Assembly (NCBI GenBank): GCA_029558315.1
Contig: JAKQFQ010000472.1
Span: forward strand, 1-64,000
DNA: 64,000 nt
Source: Bacillota bacterium
Lineage (GTDB): Bacteria; Bacillota; Clostridia; Lachnospirales; Lachnospiraceae
Direction of reading: 5' to 3'
Part shown: piece by piece, positions 31,734 to 42,928 of the stretch
How positions within the stretch are numbered: the stretch's first letter is position 1
How the letters are laid out: every line of letters starts with the position of its first letter
The notes under the pieces: generated by a model
The model's database searches: none
The model's input: only the letters and a program-made list of their open reading frames with translations
What the model was told of the DNA's origin: nothing
Made by a program: the position numbers and the translations under genes

Positions 31734-33794
31734 ATGATCGAAAAGATAGGAAATGTATCCCTGGATCTAACCTATTATCCCGAAGAAGATTATTATTGTG
31801 ATGGAGCGGTAGAAGATGAGCTTCTTTCCATCGTCCAGGAAGTCGAACCATCTGAATATGGAAGAGTAATAGAGGAGAGAAAGAGCTGGCCGATACTGTA
31901 TCATCTTTCTCCACTGAGAGAGAATATTGTAGATTGGGTGCCATTGAATAAGGATGCAAAGGTTCTGGAGATTGGTTCCGGATGTGGAGCGATTACCGGT
32001 GCCCTTGCCAGAAAAGCCGAATCTGTAACCTGTATTGATCTTTCCAAGAAGAGAAGCAGTATCAATGCATACCGCCATAAGGAATTGGAGAATGTGACCA
32101 TAAAAGTCGGTAATTTTCAAGATATCGAACCATCTCTGGAAAACGACTATGATTACATTTTTTTAATTGGTGTATTTGAGTATGCACAGGCCTATATCAA
32201 CACAGAACGTCCTTATGAGGAATTTCTTCACATTGTTAAGAAACACTGTAAGGCGGATGGAAAAGTAGCAATTGCAATCGAGAATAAGTTTGGACTGAAA
32301 TATTTTGCGGGCTGCAGGGAGGATCATCTTGGTGAGTACTTTACCGGAATAGAAGATTATCCCAATAAAGGAGTTGTCAGAACATTTTCCAGAGGTGGAC
32401 TGGAGAAAATCTTAAAAGCATGTCAGATTGAAGATTATTCCTTTTACTATCCCTATCCGGATTATAAGTTTATGACAACTTTGTTTTCAGATGAACGCTT
32501 GCCACGTCTTGGGGAATTGACGAGTAATCTGCGTAATTTTGACCGCTCCAGACTTTTGCTCTTTGATGAGAAACCTGCTTTTGATGGAATTATCAGAGAA
32601 GAAGCATTTCCCATGTTCTCGAATTCCTATTTCCTTTTGATTGGTCAGGCAGAGGCAACCGTTTATTCGAAATATTCCAATGACAGAGCAGCAGAGTATG
32701 CGATTCGAACGGATATTGTGAAAGAGAAATCTGGCAACTGGCATGTGGAGAAACATCCAATGAATCCAGCCGCCAAGGGACATATGGAACAGATACTGCA
32801 TGCCAAAGAACTGCTTAGTGACAAATACAGCCAGTCGGATCTGGTAGTCTGTGAATGTGAGCCTAAGGAAGATGGACTTGTTTTCCCATATTTATCAGGG
32901 AAAACCCTGGAAGAATTACTGGATGAATGTCTGGAACGGGAGGATACGAAACAGCTGGAGCAGCTTCTGGAAAAGTATATGTCTTATTTGAATTATAATA
33001 AAGACTATCCGGCGACAGACTATGATTTGATTTTCCCAAATCTTTTGATTACAGAGAATTCCTGGCAGATAATTGATTATGAGTGGACCTATGAAAGAAC
33101 AATCCAACCGGAAGAGATTGCACAAAGAGCTTTATTCTGTTATATGCTTGGAAAGGGGAAACGAGAGAAATTAAATCTTGATTTAACATATAAAATTATG
33201 AAGATTGAGCATTTATCCATGGAAGAACTGAGAAAGAAGGAACTGAACTTCCAGCGCCTGGTGACGGGAGAGCGTAAATCCTTAAGCCAGCTTCGAGATC
33301 TGCTTCATGAGGAAGTCCTTCCGCTTAGGGATGCTGTTGCGATTTATCAAAATGAGCAGGCATTGGAGCGAATGCAAATCTATGTGGACGATGGACATGG
33401 ATTTCGAGAAGAACAGTCGGATTTTTATACACCAGAACAGCTTGCGGAGACGGAGAATGCTCCTAAACGCTATCGATTAGAAATCCCGGTTCCCAATCAG
33501 GTAAAGCAGCTACGCATGGATCCGGCAATGTTTCCCTGCCTTGTGACATTGCATGATGTCACCCTAAAGATTCAGGACAAGCAAAGTACAGTTGCTTTGG
33601 AAAGAATAAGGTCTAATGGAAGTATTATTGCTTCAAATACGTTTCTGTTTCGTGACAATGATCCCAATTTTACATTGCCGCTTGATTACGGTAAAACTAC
33701 AGTCCTATCGGTAGAATATAGCGTTGTCAGACTGCCGGACAAATTAGCACCACTGATTGCGATGGAAAAGCCCAGAAAATTATTTGGACGATAG
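31734..33794 (+). CDS. SAM-dependent methyltransferase fused to a kinase-like domain
   Basis: VLEIGSGCGAITGALARKA MTase motif I; later VFPYLSGKTLEELL, TDYDLIFPNLLI, QIIDYEWTY resemble an aminoglycoside/LPS kinase fold. A start at 31722 is also possible. Confidence 0.65.
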   Translation: MIEKIGNVSLDLTYYPEEDYYCDGAVEDELLSIVQEVEPSEYGRVIEERKSWPILYHLSPLRENIVDWVPLNKDAKVLEIGSGCGAITGALARKAESVTCIDLSKKRSSINAYRHKELENVTIKVGNFQDIEPSLENDYDYIFLIGVFEYAQAYINTERPYEEFLHIVKKHCKADGKVAIAIENKFGLKYFAGCREDHLGEYFTGIEDYPNKGVVRTFSRGGLEKILKACQIEDYSFYYPYPDYKFMTTLFSDERLPRLGELTSNLRNFDRSRLLLFDEKPAFDGIIREEAFPMFSNSYFLLIGQAEATVYSKYSNDRAAEYAIRTDIVKEKSGNWHVEKHPMNPAAKGHMEQILHAKELLSDKYSQSDLVVCECEPKEDGLVFPYLSGKTLEELLDECLEREDTKQLEQLLEKYMSYLNYNKDYPATDYDLIFPNLLITENSWQIIDYEWTYERTIQPEEIAQRALFCYMLGKGKREKLNLDLTYKIMKIEHLSMEELRKKELNFQRLVTGERKSLSQLRDLLHEEVLPLRDAVAIYQNEQALERMQIYVDDGHGFREEQSDFYTPEQLAETENAPKRYRLEIPVPNQVKQLRMDPAMFPCLVTLHDVTLKIQDKQSTVALERIRSNGSIIASNTFLFRDNDPNFTLPLDYGKTTVLSVEYSVVRLPDKLAPLIAMEKPRKLFGR

Positions 33795-33804
33795 GAGTGG
33801 AAAG

Positions 33805-35784
33805 ATGGGAATTAATATCAAACAGCGGATTCAGGAACATATTCATAAGAAGAACCTAAAAAAGTATGAAGAGTCCGTATCGCTTCAAAAGGATTCCTAT
33901 TCTGCCTATATTGCTGCAGAAAGTAAACTTCGCGGGCATCATACAATAGAGAAAGTGCCGGAGGAACCCACAGTATATGAGGAGGTTCTGTTGATTCCAT
34001 ATACTAAGTGTACCGGAAAGGATTGTCTGCAGGGCAGCCTTGCGCCATATATCCTCTTTGCAGCACCGCAGGGCTGGCTGGAAACGGAGACATTTGCGGT
34101 TGTAAAAGAGTTCTTTGAAGAGAAGAACTGTGATGTTCTTTATACCAATGAAGACTGTATGGAGGAAAATGGATCCAGACATACACCGTGGTTTAAACCG
34201 GAATGGTCGCCGGATACTTTTTTATCTTACTTCTATTTTGGCGGTATGGTAGCTGTCAGAAGAAGTGCCCTTGAACAAGTGTTATGGCCCTTAGAGGAAA
34301 GCGGATTGGCCTGTGTATATGCACTGCTGTTACAGCTTTGCAATAGAAAAAAACCTCTGCTTTGTGAACAGATTCTATTTCATGCAAAACAGAATACGTC
34401 AATGCCGGGATGTGGGGAGAATTATATTGCTTTGAAACAGCAATATTTGTTAAGCCTTGGGAAAAATGTCAGGATGAGCAAGGAAAAGGATGGAATTGTA
34501 TATCCATTCTATGAAGTTGTGGATGCAACAATCAGCATTCTGATTCCGTCCAAAGATCATCCACGGGTGTTAGAGAGATGTGTCAAAAGCCTGAGAGATA
34601 AAACGTCATACAAAAAGCTGGAAATTATTGTGATTGACAACGGAAGTGCCGCAGAACAGAAGCAGTGTTATGAACAACTTGCCAAACAGTATCATTTCAG
34701 ATATCTCTATGTTCCTATGGATTTTAATTTTTCAACGATGTGTAACAAGGCGGCTAAAGAAGCGAAGGGAGAACTCTTTTTGTTTCTTAATGATGATGTG
34801 GAGATTCTGATTCCTGACTGGCTTGAAAGAATGGCTGGAATGGCTTCTTTAGAGCATATTGGCTCGGTTGGAGCGAAGCTTCTTTTCCCACAGACAGATC
34901 TTATCCAGCATGTTGGAATTACGAATATGTATCAGGGACCGGCGCATAAGCTTCTTAAAATGTCAGATGCTGAGTGCTATGATCATGGAAGAAACAGAGG
35001 GGTTCGTGATGTGATTGGTGTGACCGCAGCCTGCCTGATGGTTCAAAAGGACAAATACAAGCAGATTGGTGGATTTACGGAGGAACTTGCTGTTGCGTAT
35101 AACGATGTGGATTTTTGCTTTCAACTGCATCAGGCAGGTTATTATAATGTGATTCGTAATGATGTTGTGTTGTATCATCATGAATCGTTATCGCGTGGAG
35201 ACGATCGTGCCGATGAAAGTAAACGTCTCCGATTAAAGAAGGAGGGGGAAATACTCTATACCCGTAATCCGGGCTATTATGATTATGATCCCTTTTACAG
35301 TCACGGTCTGACCGGTGTCAGCGAGAAATATGAATGCTGCCTTCCGTATGAGAATCGGAATCTGAAACCATGCCGGCGAATTGAGAAAATAGATGTTGTT
35401 CTTCAGAAGTCGATGATTAATGAAACGCTGATTATTCATGTGGATACAGCACAGCGCGAGCAATTTGTTCCAAGAGGAGACAGGAAATGCTATCTGATTG
35501 ACCTGCATGCGCATGTAAGAGGGTTGGACAGCAGTGACTATAAATACAGGATGATCCTGAAAAATGAACACAATTGTTATGATGTTATGGCTGTTCGGCG
35601 TTACCGTCCGGATGCGATCAGGACGCATCATGATCAGGTGCATATAGAGTTGTCCGGATTTGCCGTCAGAATACCCGAAGGAATGTTACAAAAGGGAACT
35701 TATGAAATCTGGATGGAAGCGAAATGTATCTTCTCAAGACAGGTTTTGCAAAACCGGGCACAAGAACGATTGTTGGTGGAGTGA
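33805..35784 (+). CDS. Glycosyltransferase family 2 (RfbF/rhamnosyltransferase-like)
   Basis: ISILIPSKDHPRVLERCVKSL, FLNDDVE; ATG at 33805 after aggag. The listed ORF starts at 33757. Confidence 0.85.
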   Translation: MGINIKQRIQEHIHKKNLKKYEESVSLQKDSYSAYIAAESKLRGHHTIEKVPEEPTVYEEVLLIPYTKCTGKDCLQGSLAPYILFAAPQGWLETETFAVVKEFFEEKNCDVLYTNEDCMEENGSRHTPWFKPEWSPDTFLSYFYFGGMVAVRRSALEQVLWPLEESGLACVYALLLQLCNRKKPLLCEQILFHAKQNTSMPGCGENYIALKQQYLLSLGKNVRMSKEKDGIVYPFYEVVDATISILIPSKDHPRVLERCVKSLRDKTSYKKLEIIVIDNGSAAEQKQCYEQLAKQYHFRYLYVPMDFNFSTMCNKAAKEAKGELFLFLNDDVEILIPDWLERMAGMASLEHIGSVGAKLLFPQTDLIQHVGITNMYQGPAHKLLKMSDAECYDHGRNRGVRDVIGVTAACLMVQKDKYKQIGGFTEELAVAYNDVDFCFQLHQAGYYNVIRNDVVLYHHESLSRGDDRADESKRLRLKKEGEILYTRNPGYYDYDPFYSHGLTGVSEKYECCLPYENRNLKPCRRIEKIDVVLQKSMINETLIIHVDTAQREQFVPRGDRKCYLIDLHAHVRGLDSSDYKYRMILKNEHNCYDVMAVRRYRPDAIRTHHDQVHIELSGFAVRIPEGMLQKGTYEIWMEAKCIFSRQVLQNRAQERLLVE

Positions 35785-35787
35785 TGT

Positions 35788-37692
35788 ATGTCGGTACGAA
35801 AAGAAGAATTAAAAATTGCATATTGGCAAGAATGTGAACGGCAGCAACATCCCTACGAACAATGGATTCTTCTGAATGAAGAGAAGAATGTAGAAGAAGA
35901 GGAACCCCGATGCCATGTTTTTTGCTATGAAAAATTATTTATAGAACAGGAGCAGATCATTCAAAAGCTATCCGAAGAAGAAACGGATGGAGATTTTGTT
36001 GTTCTGATATCCCAGAATGGTGAGATTGCTTCCTTTGCAAAAAGAGCAGTAAAGGAATTTTTTGAAACGCATCAAAAGATGGATGTTGTCTATGCGGATG
36101 AAGATGAGATTGTAGATGGCAAACGATGCAATCCATGGTTTAAACCGGAATGGTCACCGGATACTTTACGGTCTTTTTTCTACTTTGGGCATATCATGGC
36201 AATACGTAAAGGACTGTTTTTGACAGAAATGAAGAAAATGACAGAGAATCTTCCTGTTGAGACATTGATCCGTAATCTTTTGGCACCTAAGGGTATGATT
36301 GCTGGCCATATTAATCAGATTTTATTTCACTACGTTGGTTTGAAACCAACGGAGAATATAAGACATTCGGTAGAGAGTGTCCAGAAAAAGAACCGGATAG
36401 AAGAAAAGGTATCTGTGATTATTCCGTCGAAGGATCATCCGGAATTGCTGCTACAATGTATTCAGTCGATTAATGAAAAGACTGCATATCGCAATTATGA
36501 AATTATTGTTGTGGATAATGGAAGCACGGATGAAAATAAAGAAAAGATTCAAGAGATGCTTAAGAAGTATCATGCGATTTACTTGTATGAGGAACGAAAC
36601 TTTAACTTCTCAGCAATGTGTAATGCCGGCGCAAGGGCTTCCTGGGGGCGGATTTTGTTATTTCTCAATGACGATATTGAAATAATGATACCGGAATGGA
36701 TGGAGATTATGGCCGGGCAGGCGTTATTGCCGCATGCCGGTGCAGTAGGTGCCAAATTATATTATCCAAATAGTAAAACGATTCAGCATGCGGGCATAAC
36801 GAATATGCTGGTTGGTCCCGCTCATAAAATGGGTGGTATGCCAGACGAAGGTTCCATCTACCATGCCAGAAATCTGGCAGATTATAATGTTATTGCAGTT
36901 ACGGGAGCCTGTCTTGCTGTTGACAAACAGAAATTTGAAGCGGTAGGAGGATTTGCAGAGGAACTTCCTGTTGCCTATAATGATGTGGACCTTTGTTTCT
37001 CTTTATGGGAGCAGGGGTGGTATAATGTTGTCAGAAATGATGTTACACTGTATCATCATGAATCTGTGAGCAGAGGAACCGATGAAAATGAAGAGAAAAA
37101 GGAACGACTGATTCAGGAACGGAGACTTTTATATCAGAGACATCCGGATCTATATGGCAAAGACCCGTTCTACAGCACACATCTGGTGCAGAATCGCCTG
37201 GATACAGACTTTCATATTGAATATCAGTATGATTATGAGAAACAGGATCTGATGTCATCAGTTGGTATCATTCAATGTCCGAAGGAGAGCCGTGAGAAAC
37301 GATGGCGACATCTCCTGCATAGAGGACAAGATGTCCTGTATCATATCGACCGCATTGAGAAAAAATGTCTGGACTTCCTAAAAGGAGAGGACACATATAC
37401 AGAGATAGAGGGATGGATGGGCTATACAAGGGAACCCAACTATCGGAAAGAACGTGTCCTTTTGTTGAAGGATGCCTCGACACAGTGTTATACTGTAAGT
37501 GTATTTGCAAAAGAGCGGCCTGACACCAAAACAGTATTTTTGAAACAGGAATACTACGAATTATGTGGTTTTGTTGCAAGAATACAAAGTGGAGAACTTC
37601 CAAAAGGAACGTACGAATTAGGGATTATGATGACAGATCGTTGTAATGGCAGACGAATGGTAAAATATCTGGATAGGACAATAGAGATTTAG
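35788..37692 (+). CDS. Glycosyltransferase family 2, paralogue of 33805-35784
   Basis: VSVIIPSKDHPELLLQCIQSI, FLNDDIE; shares WFKPEWSPDT and ND(V)xLYHHES(L/V)SRG with upstream gene. Confidence 0.85.
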   Translation: MSVRKEELKIAYWQECERQQHPYEQWILLNEEKNVEEEEPRCHVFCYEKLFIEQEQIIQKLSEEETDGDFVVLISQNGEIASFAKRAVKEFFETHQKMDVVYADEDEIVDGKRCNPWFKPEWSPDTLRSFFYFGHIMAIRKGLFLTEMKKMTENLPVETLIRNLLAPKGMIAGHINQILFHYVGLKPTENIRHSVESVQKKNRIEEKVSVIIPSKDHPELLLQCIQSINEKTAYRNYEIIVVDNGSTDENKEKIQEMLKKYHAIYLYEERNFNFSAMCNAGARASWGRILLFLNDDIEIMIPEWMEIMAGQALLPHAGAVGAKLYYPNSKTIQHAGITNMLVGPAHKMGGMPDEGSIYHARNLADYNVIAVTGACLAVDKQKFEAVGGFAEELPVAYNDVDLCFSLWEQGWYNVVRNDVTLYHHESVSRGTDENEEKKERLIQERRLLYQRHPDLYGKDPFYSTHLVQNRLDTDFHIEYQYDYEKQDLMSSVGIIQCPKESREKRWRHLLHRGQDVLYHIDRIEKKCLDFLKGEDTYTEIEGWMGYTREPNYRKERVLLLKDASTQCYTVSVFAKERPDTKTVFLKQEYYELCGFVARIQSGELPKGTYELGIMMTDRCNGRRMVKYLDRTIEI

Positions 37693-37705
37693 AGAGGTAT
37701 TGTAA

Positions 37706-39697
37706 GTGAATATGGAAGAAAACAAGGAAATGCTTCAGGAAGACGATCTACAGTTTTACAAGGATGCATATGAAAAAGAGAAGTATAAAAATCTTATTCT
37801 CTCCGGAAGACTGGCAGATGCTATGGCACAGGTTGCTGATAAGGACGGACAGATCAAACGAATTAAAAAAAATCCGTTGTGGAAAGCGACAAAACCTGTA
37901 CGGGTAATCATTCACTTCTTTTTAAGACAATGGCGTCGTGTAAGAAACTTAGGTGGATTTCGTGGTGTTCTTCGCAAACTGGATTCTAAGAGTATCGAAC
38001 GAAAAGCCAGAAAACAACATGGAACGGCAAGCTTTCCATCACAGGAGACTGCAAAAATACAACGTGAAACAAAATTTGAAAAGGAGATTACCTTTTCTAT
38101 TTTAGTACCGCTCTATAATACTCCGGAGAAATTCTTACGGGATATGATTGAATCGGTTCAGGCGCAGACCTATGAGAAATGGCAGCTCTGCCTGGCGGAT
38201 GGATCGGATAGTGATCACGAACAGGTTGGCAGAATCTGTGCAGAGTACTATCAGAAGGATGCACGGATCAAGTATGAAAGGCTTAAGAAGAATCTTGGAA
38301 TTTCAGGCAATACCAATGCCTGTCTGGCGATGGCAGACGGCAATTATATTGCGCTGTTTGATCATGATGATATTCTGCATCCTTCAGTCCTGTTTTACTA
38401 TATGGAAGCAATTTGTGAGAAAGATGCAGATTTTATCTATTGTGATGAATGTACATTCCATGGTAATTCCATTGATGATATGATTGCACTGCATTTCAAA
38501 CCGGATTATTCTCCGGATAATCTGTGTGCGAATAACTATATCTGTCATTTCTCTGTTTTTTCAAGAGAATTACTGGATTCTACGCAGCTATTCCGCTCCA
38601 GATTTGATGGAAGCCAGGACCATGATATGATTCTGCGTCTGACTGCTCGTGCAAAACATATTGTTCATATCCCAAGACTGCTCTATTATTGGAGATCGCA
38701 TAAGGGAAGTGTGGCAGGGAATATTCAGGCTAAATCCTATGCGATTGATGCAGCGAAAGGTGCAGTAGGAGATTATCTTCGCAATAAAGGTTATCAATAT
38801 TTTGAAATTGAATCGACCAGAGCATTTGAGACCATTTTTCGAATTAAATATCCAATACAGAAGGAAAGCCATATTACAATCATTATTCCCAACAAGGATC
38901 ATGAATCAGATCTGCGAAGATGCATTACATCGATACTGGAGAAGACCACCTATTCGGAATACGACATTCTGGTTATAGAGAATAACAGTACAGAACCAAA
39001 GATCTTTGCTTACTATGAGGAACTGAAAGCACATCCCCAAATTACAGTATTAACCTATAAAGGAGAGTTCAATTACTCCAGAATCAATAATTATGGGGCT
39101 AATGCAGCAAGCGGAGAGTATCTGCTGTTCTTAAATAATGATACAGAGGTCATTACAGTCAATTGGCTGGAGGAACTCCTGATGTATGCACAAAGAACAG
39201 ATGTTGGAGCTGTCGGAGCAAAATTGTATTATCCGGATTACACCATTCAGCATGCAGGAATTGTATTGGGACTTGGTGCACACAGAACTGCAGGACATTC
39301 ACATTACAGGGTGAATAAAGAGAACCTTGGTTATATGGGAAGGCTTTGCTACGCACAGGATGTTTCCGCAGTAACAGGAGCCTGCCTGATGGTTAAGAAG
39401 ACTCTTTTTGAACAGGTTCAGGGATTGGATGAGGAGCTTGCCGTAGCACTCAATGATGTAGATTTCTGCCTCAAGCTGCGGGCAATGGGATACTGGAACA
39501 TCTTCACGCCATTTGCAGAGCTCTTCCATTATGAATCAAACTCCAGAGGCATGGATTTGACCGGACAGAATGCAGAGAGATACAACAAGGAATGTGCATT
39601 GTTCAAGGAAAAGTGGGGACAGGTTATTGACGCCGGAGATCCATTTTACAATGTGAACTTTTCTCTGGATCGAAGTGACTATTCCTTGAAAATGTGA
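37706..39697 (+). CDS. Two-domain glycosyltransferase family 2
   Basis: Two GT2 domains: FSILVPLYNTPEKFLRDMIESVQAQTY and ITIIIPNKDHESDLRRCITSIL. GTG at 37706 or ATG at 37712. Confidence 0.85.
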   Translation: MNMEENKEMLQEDDLQFYKDAYEKEKYKNLILSGRLADAMAQVADKDGQIKRIKKNPLWKATKPVRVIIHFFLRQWRRVRNLGGFRGVLRKLDSKSIERKARKQHGTASFPSQETAKIQRETKFEKEITFSILVPLYNTPEKFLRDMIESVQAQTYEKWQLCLADGSDSDHEQVGRICAEYYQKDARIKYERLKKNLGISGNTNACLAMADGNYIALFDHDDILHPSVLFYYMEAICEKDADFIYCDECTFHGNSIDDMIALHFKPDYSPDNLCANNYICHFSVFSRELLDSTQLFRSRFDGSQDHDMILRLTARAKHIVHIPRLLYYWRSHKGSVAGNIQAKSYAIDAAKGAVGDYLRNKGYQYFEIESTRAFETIFRIKYPIQKESHITIIIPNKDHESDLRRCITSILEKTTYSEYDILVIENNSTEPKIFAYYEELKAHPQITVLTYKGEFNYSRINNYGANAASGEYLLFLNNDTEVITVNWLEELLMYAQRTDVGAVGAKLYYPDYTIQHAGIVLGLGAHRTAGHSHYRVNKENLGYMGRLCYAQDVSAVTGACLMVKKTLFEQVQGLDEELAVALNDVDFCLKLRAMGYWNIFTPFAELFHYESNSRGMDLTGQNAERYNKECALFKEKWGQVIDAGDPFYNVNFSLDRSDYSLKM

Positions 39698-39753
39698 CAC
39701 CTGTGTAGTAAAATACAGAATGTGTATAATTATGAAGAGAAAGGACTAATACT

Positions 39754-41475
39754 ATGAGTTATCGTGATGATTTTAATTTTTGGTTAGAGGATTCCTATTT
39801 TGATCAGAAGACAAAGGAAGAACTGTTAGCAATAAGAAATGATGATAAGGAAGTAGAGGACAGGTTTTATAAGGAACTGGAATTTGGAACCGGAGGACTG
39901 CGTGGAGTAATCGGAGCCGGAACCAATCGCATGAACATATATACAGTAAGGAAAGCAACACAGGGGCTTGCCAATTATATTCAAAAACAGGGTGGTAGTG
40001 ACAAAGGAGTTGCAATTGCATATGACTCCAGAAGAATGTCACCGGAATTTGCGGATGAAGCTGCATTATGCTTGGCTGCAAATGGAATTAAGGCTTATGT
40101 TTTTGAGTCTTTGCGCCCGACGCCGATGCTCTCATTTGCTCTTAGAAAACTTGGATGTATCTCCGGTATTGTAATTACGGCAAGTCATAATCCTCCGGAA
40201 TACAACGGATATAAAGCATATTGGGAAGATGGCGCACAGGTAACGGCACCGAAAGATCAGGAGATTATTGAAGAAGTTAAGGCGGTGACAGATTATCATA
40301 CCGTCAAAACAATGGAAAAAGCAGCTGCTATGGAGCAGGGCTTATATACCGTACTTGGCAATGAAATCGATGATGCTTACATGGTAGAGTTGAAGAAACA
40401 GATTATTCATCCTGATATCATTAAGGAAGTTGCGGATGATATTAAGATTGTTTATTCTCCGTTCAACGGAACTGGAAATATCCCGGTTCGTAGAATCTTG
40501 AGTGAGTTGGGATTTAAGCATGTGTATGTGGTACCGGAGCAGGAAATGCCGGATCCTGATTTCACAACGCTTGATTACCCTAATCCGGAAGATCCTAAGG
40601 CATTTACCTTAGCTCTTAAACTGGCGAAAGAAAAAGGTGCTGATGTTGTGATGGCAACAGATCCGGATGCAGATCGCCTTGGCATTTATGCATTAGATTC
40701 CAAATCCGGGGAGTACATTCCGTTTACAGGCAATATGTCAGGAATGCTGCTTGCTGAATATATTATGCGGGAGAGAATCGCTACAGCTACAATGCCGGCG
40801 AATCCTGCACTTGTAACGACGATCGTTACAACGAATATGACGCATGCTATTACCAAAGCCTATGGGGTGAAAGAAATTGATGTCTTAACCGGATTTAAGT
40901 ATATTGGAGAGCAGATTAAGTTCTTCGAACAGACAGGAAGTCATAATTATGTATTTGGTCTGGAAGAATCCTATGGATGTCTGGCTGGAACCCATGCAAG
41001 AGATAAGGATGCAGTAGTTGCTGTGATGTGTCTGGCTGAAGTGGCTGCTTATTGCAAGAAGCAGGGAATTACTTTATGGGATATGATGATTGAACTGTAT
41101 GAAAAATATGGTTATTATAAAGAGACGCAATATGCAATTACAAAGAAGGGCAAGGAAGGTCTCGAAGAAATTGCAACGATGATGGAGCAGTTGCGCGCGA
41201 ATCCTCCACAAGCCTTTGGCGACTTGAAAGTACGTAAGTTAAGAGATTACAAGCAAGACAAGGTGATTGATATGGAGACAAAGGAAGAAACTAAGACAGG
41301 CCTTCCTAACTCCAATGTTCTGTATTTCGAGTTGGATAATGATTCCTGGTGTTGTGCACGTCCTTCCGGAACAGAACCGAAGATTAAGTTCTATATGGGA
41401 GTAAAAGGAAACAGTTTAAAGGATGCAGAGGAAAAGGTTAATGCACTGACAGAGGCATTAAAAGAGAAGCTGTAA
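39754..41475 (+). CDS. Phospho-sugar mutase (phosphoglucomutase/phosphomannomutase)
   Basis: FGTGGLRGVIGAGTNRMN, VITASHNPPEYNGYK catalytic Ser, DPDADRLGI, RPSGTEPKIKFY. Confidence 0.93.
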   Translation: MSYRDDFNFWLEDSYFDQKTKEELLAIRNDDKEVEDRFYKELEFGTGGLRGVIGAGTNRMNIYTVRKATQGLANYIQKQGGSDKGVAIAYDSRRMSPEFADEAALCLAANGIKAYVFESLRPTPMLSFALRKLGCISGIVITASHNPPEYNGYKAYWEDGAQVTAPKDQEIIEEVKAVTDYHTVKTMEKAAAMEQGLYTVLGNEIDDAYMVELKKQIIHPDIIKEVADDIKIVYSPFNGTGNIPVRRILSELGFKHVYVVPEQEMPDPDFTTLDYPNPEDPKAFTLALKLAKEKGADVVMATDPDADRLGIYALDSKSGEYIPFTGNMSGMLLAEYIMRERIATATMPANPALVTTIVTTNMTHAITKAYGVKEIDVLTGFKYIGEQIKFFEQTGSHNYVFGLEESYGCLAGTHARDKDAVVAVMCLAEVAAYCKKQGITLWDMMIELYEKYGYYKETQYAITKKGKEGLEEIATMMEQLRANPPQAFGDLKVRKLRDYKQDKVIDMETKEETKTGLPNSNVLYFELDNDSWCCARPSGTEPKIKFYMGVKGNSLKDAEEKVNALTEALKEKL

Positions 41476-41499
41476 TCAAATGACAGAATAAACAGATAG

Positions 41500-41538
41500 A
41501 AAACCATATCCGGACTATATGGTCCGGATGTGGTTTTT
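41500..41538 (+). terminator. Rho-independent terminator
   Basis: AACCATATCCGGAC - loop - GTCCGGATGTGGTTTTT (one G-U). Confidence 0.8.
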
Positions 41539-41563
41539 GCATAATAAGAACGGAGAAATGTGC

Positions 41564-42928
41564 ATGCTGTTATCCAGGGCTAACATTCAGAAAACAAAAA
41601 ACTACTTTAAGAAAAACGGGATGAAAGACACGATTCTTGCATTACAGGAACGGCTGTCTAATCGGAAAATGGAAAAGTATGCATATGCATTACCAACAGA
41701 TGAGGAGCTTGAAGCACAGAGAAAACATGTCTTTGAAAGACCGCTGTTTTTGTCTGTTATTGTACCGGCCTATGAGACAAAACCTGTTTTTATGCAGGAC
41801 TTGATTTTGTCCGTTATGGATCAGACGTATCAGAAATTTGAATTAATCATTGCTGATGCATCAAAGTCTGACCAGGTTCAAAGAGTTGTAAAGGATTATC
41901 AGGAACAATATGAGGGTATCCGCTATGTGCGTCTTGAAAGCAATGGGGGAATCTCAGATAATTCCAATGCAGCATTAGAGTATGTTACAGGCGACTATGT
42001 AGGACTGCTGGATCATGATGATTTGCTAACTCCGGATGCTTTGTATCATGTGATGGATGCGATTATGCAGTGCCGAAAAAAAACAGGTTCGCCGGTATTG
42101 ATTTATTCAGATGAAGATAAAACAAATGCTTATTTGGAGAAGTTCTATGAACCGAATATTAAAGATGAGTTAAATCAAGATTTAATAATGACGAACAACT
42201 ATATCTGTCACTTGTCGTTTTTTCGAAAAGACGCGATAAAGGAGCTTGGATTTCGTAAGGAGTATGATGGAGCACAGGACTATGATCTTATTCTTAGAAC
42301 GTTGCTTTGGACAGAACAGAAATACCAGGGGGAAGACTGGAGTGAGAGAATATATCATATTCCCAAAGTACTGTATCACTGGAGATGTCATGAGGAATCC
42401 ACTGCACAAAATCCTGAGTCCAAGCAATATGCTTATGAAGCTGGCAGAAGAGCGGTAGAAGCATATCTGTTATCACGAGGGTATGCAGCAAAGGTATCGC
42501 ATTTGAAGCATCTTGGATTCTACCGAGTTGAATATGGAGAGAATGTTTTTGATGTTAGGAAGGACCTTGGAGCGATAGGCGGTCCGATTTATTATGGAAA
42601 TTACATCAGCGGTGGAGCGATGGATGCGAGTGGCAACTGTCTGTTTGAAGGCCTTCGAAAAGGCTTTAGCGGGTATATGCATCGGGCTGTACTGCAACAG
42701 GGCGTTGATGCAATCGATATTCGCAACATGAAGATACGAGAAGATTTAATTCCATTATTTGAGAAAACAACAGGTTATTCCTATCCCTTTATCAGAAAAG
42801 AAGAATGGTCTGATGAAGAAATAGGAAAAATTAGAAAAAAAAGTATTTCTTTTTGCAATAAACTACGTGCAAAGAACATTGCTATCTTATATGATCCAAT
42901 GTTACAGATCGGAGAGGAGGATTCATGA
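41564..42928 (+). CDS. Glycosyltransferase family 2
   Basis: LSVIVPAYETKPVFMQDLILSVMDQTY, GLLDHDDLL; ATG at 41564 spaced from ggaga RBS. The listed ORF starts at 41519. Confidence 0.83.
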   Translation: MLLSRANIQKTKNYFKKNGMKDTILALQERLSNRKMEKYAYALPTDEELEAQRKHVFERPLFLSVIVPAYETKPVFMQDLILSVMDQTYQKFELIIADASKSDQVQRVVKDYQEQYEGIRYVRLESNGGISDNSNAALEYVTGDYVGLLDHDDLLTPDALYHVMDAIMQCRKKTGSPVLIYSDEDKTNAYLEKFYEPNIKDELNQDLIMTNNYICHLSFFRKDAIKELGFRKEYDGAQDYDLILRTLLWTEQKYQGEDWSERIYHIPKVLYHWRCHEESTAQNPESKQYAYEAGRRAVEAYLLSRGYAAKVSHLKHLGFYRVEYGENVFDVRKDLGAIGGPIYYGNYISGGAMDASGNCLFEGLRKGFSGYMHRAVLQQGVDAIDIRNMKIREDLIPLFEKTTGYSYPFIRKEEWSDEEIGKIRKKSISFCNKLRAKNIAILYDPMLQIGEEDS

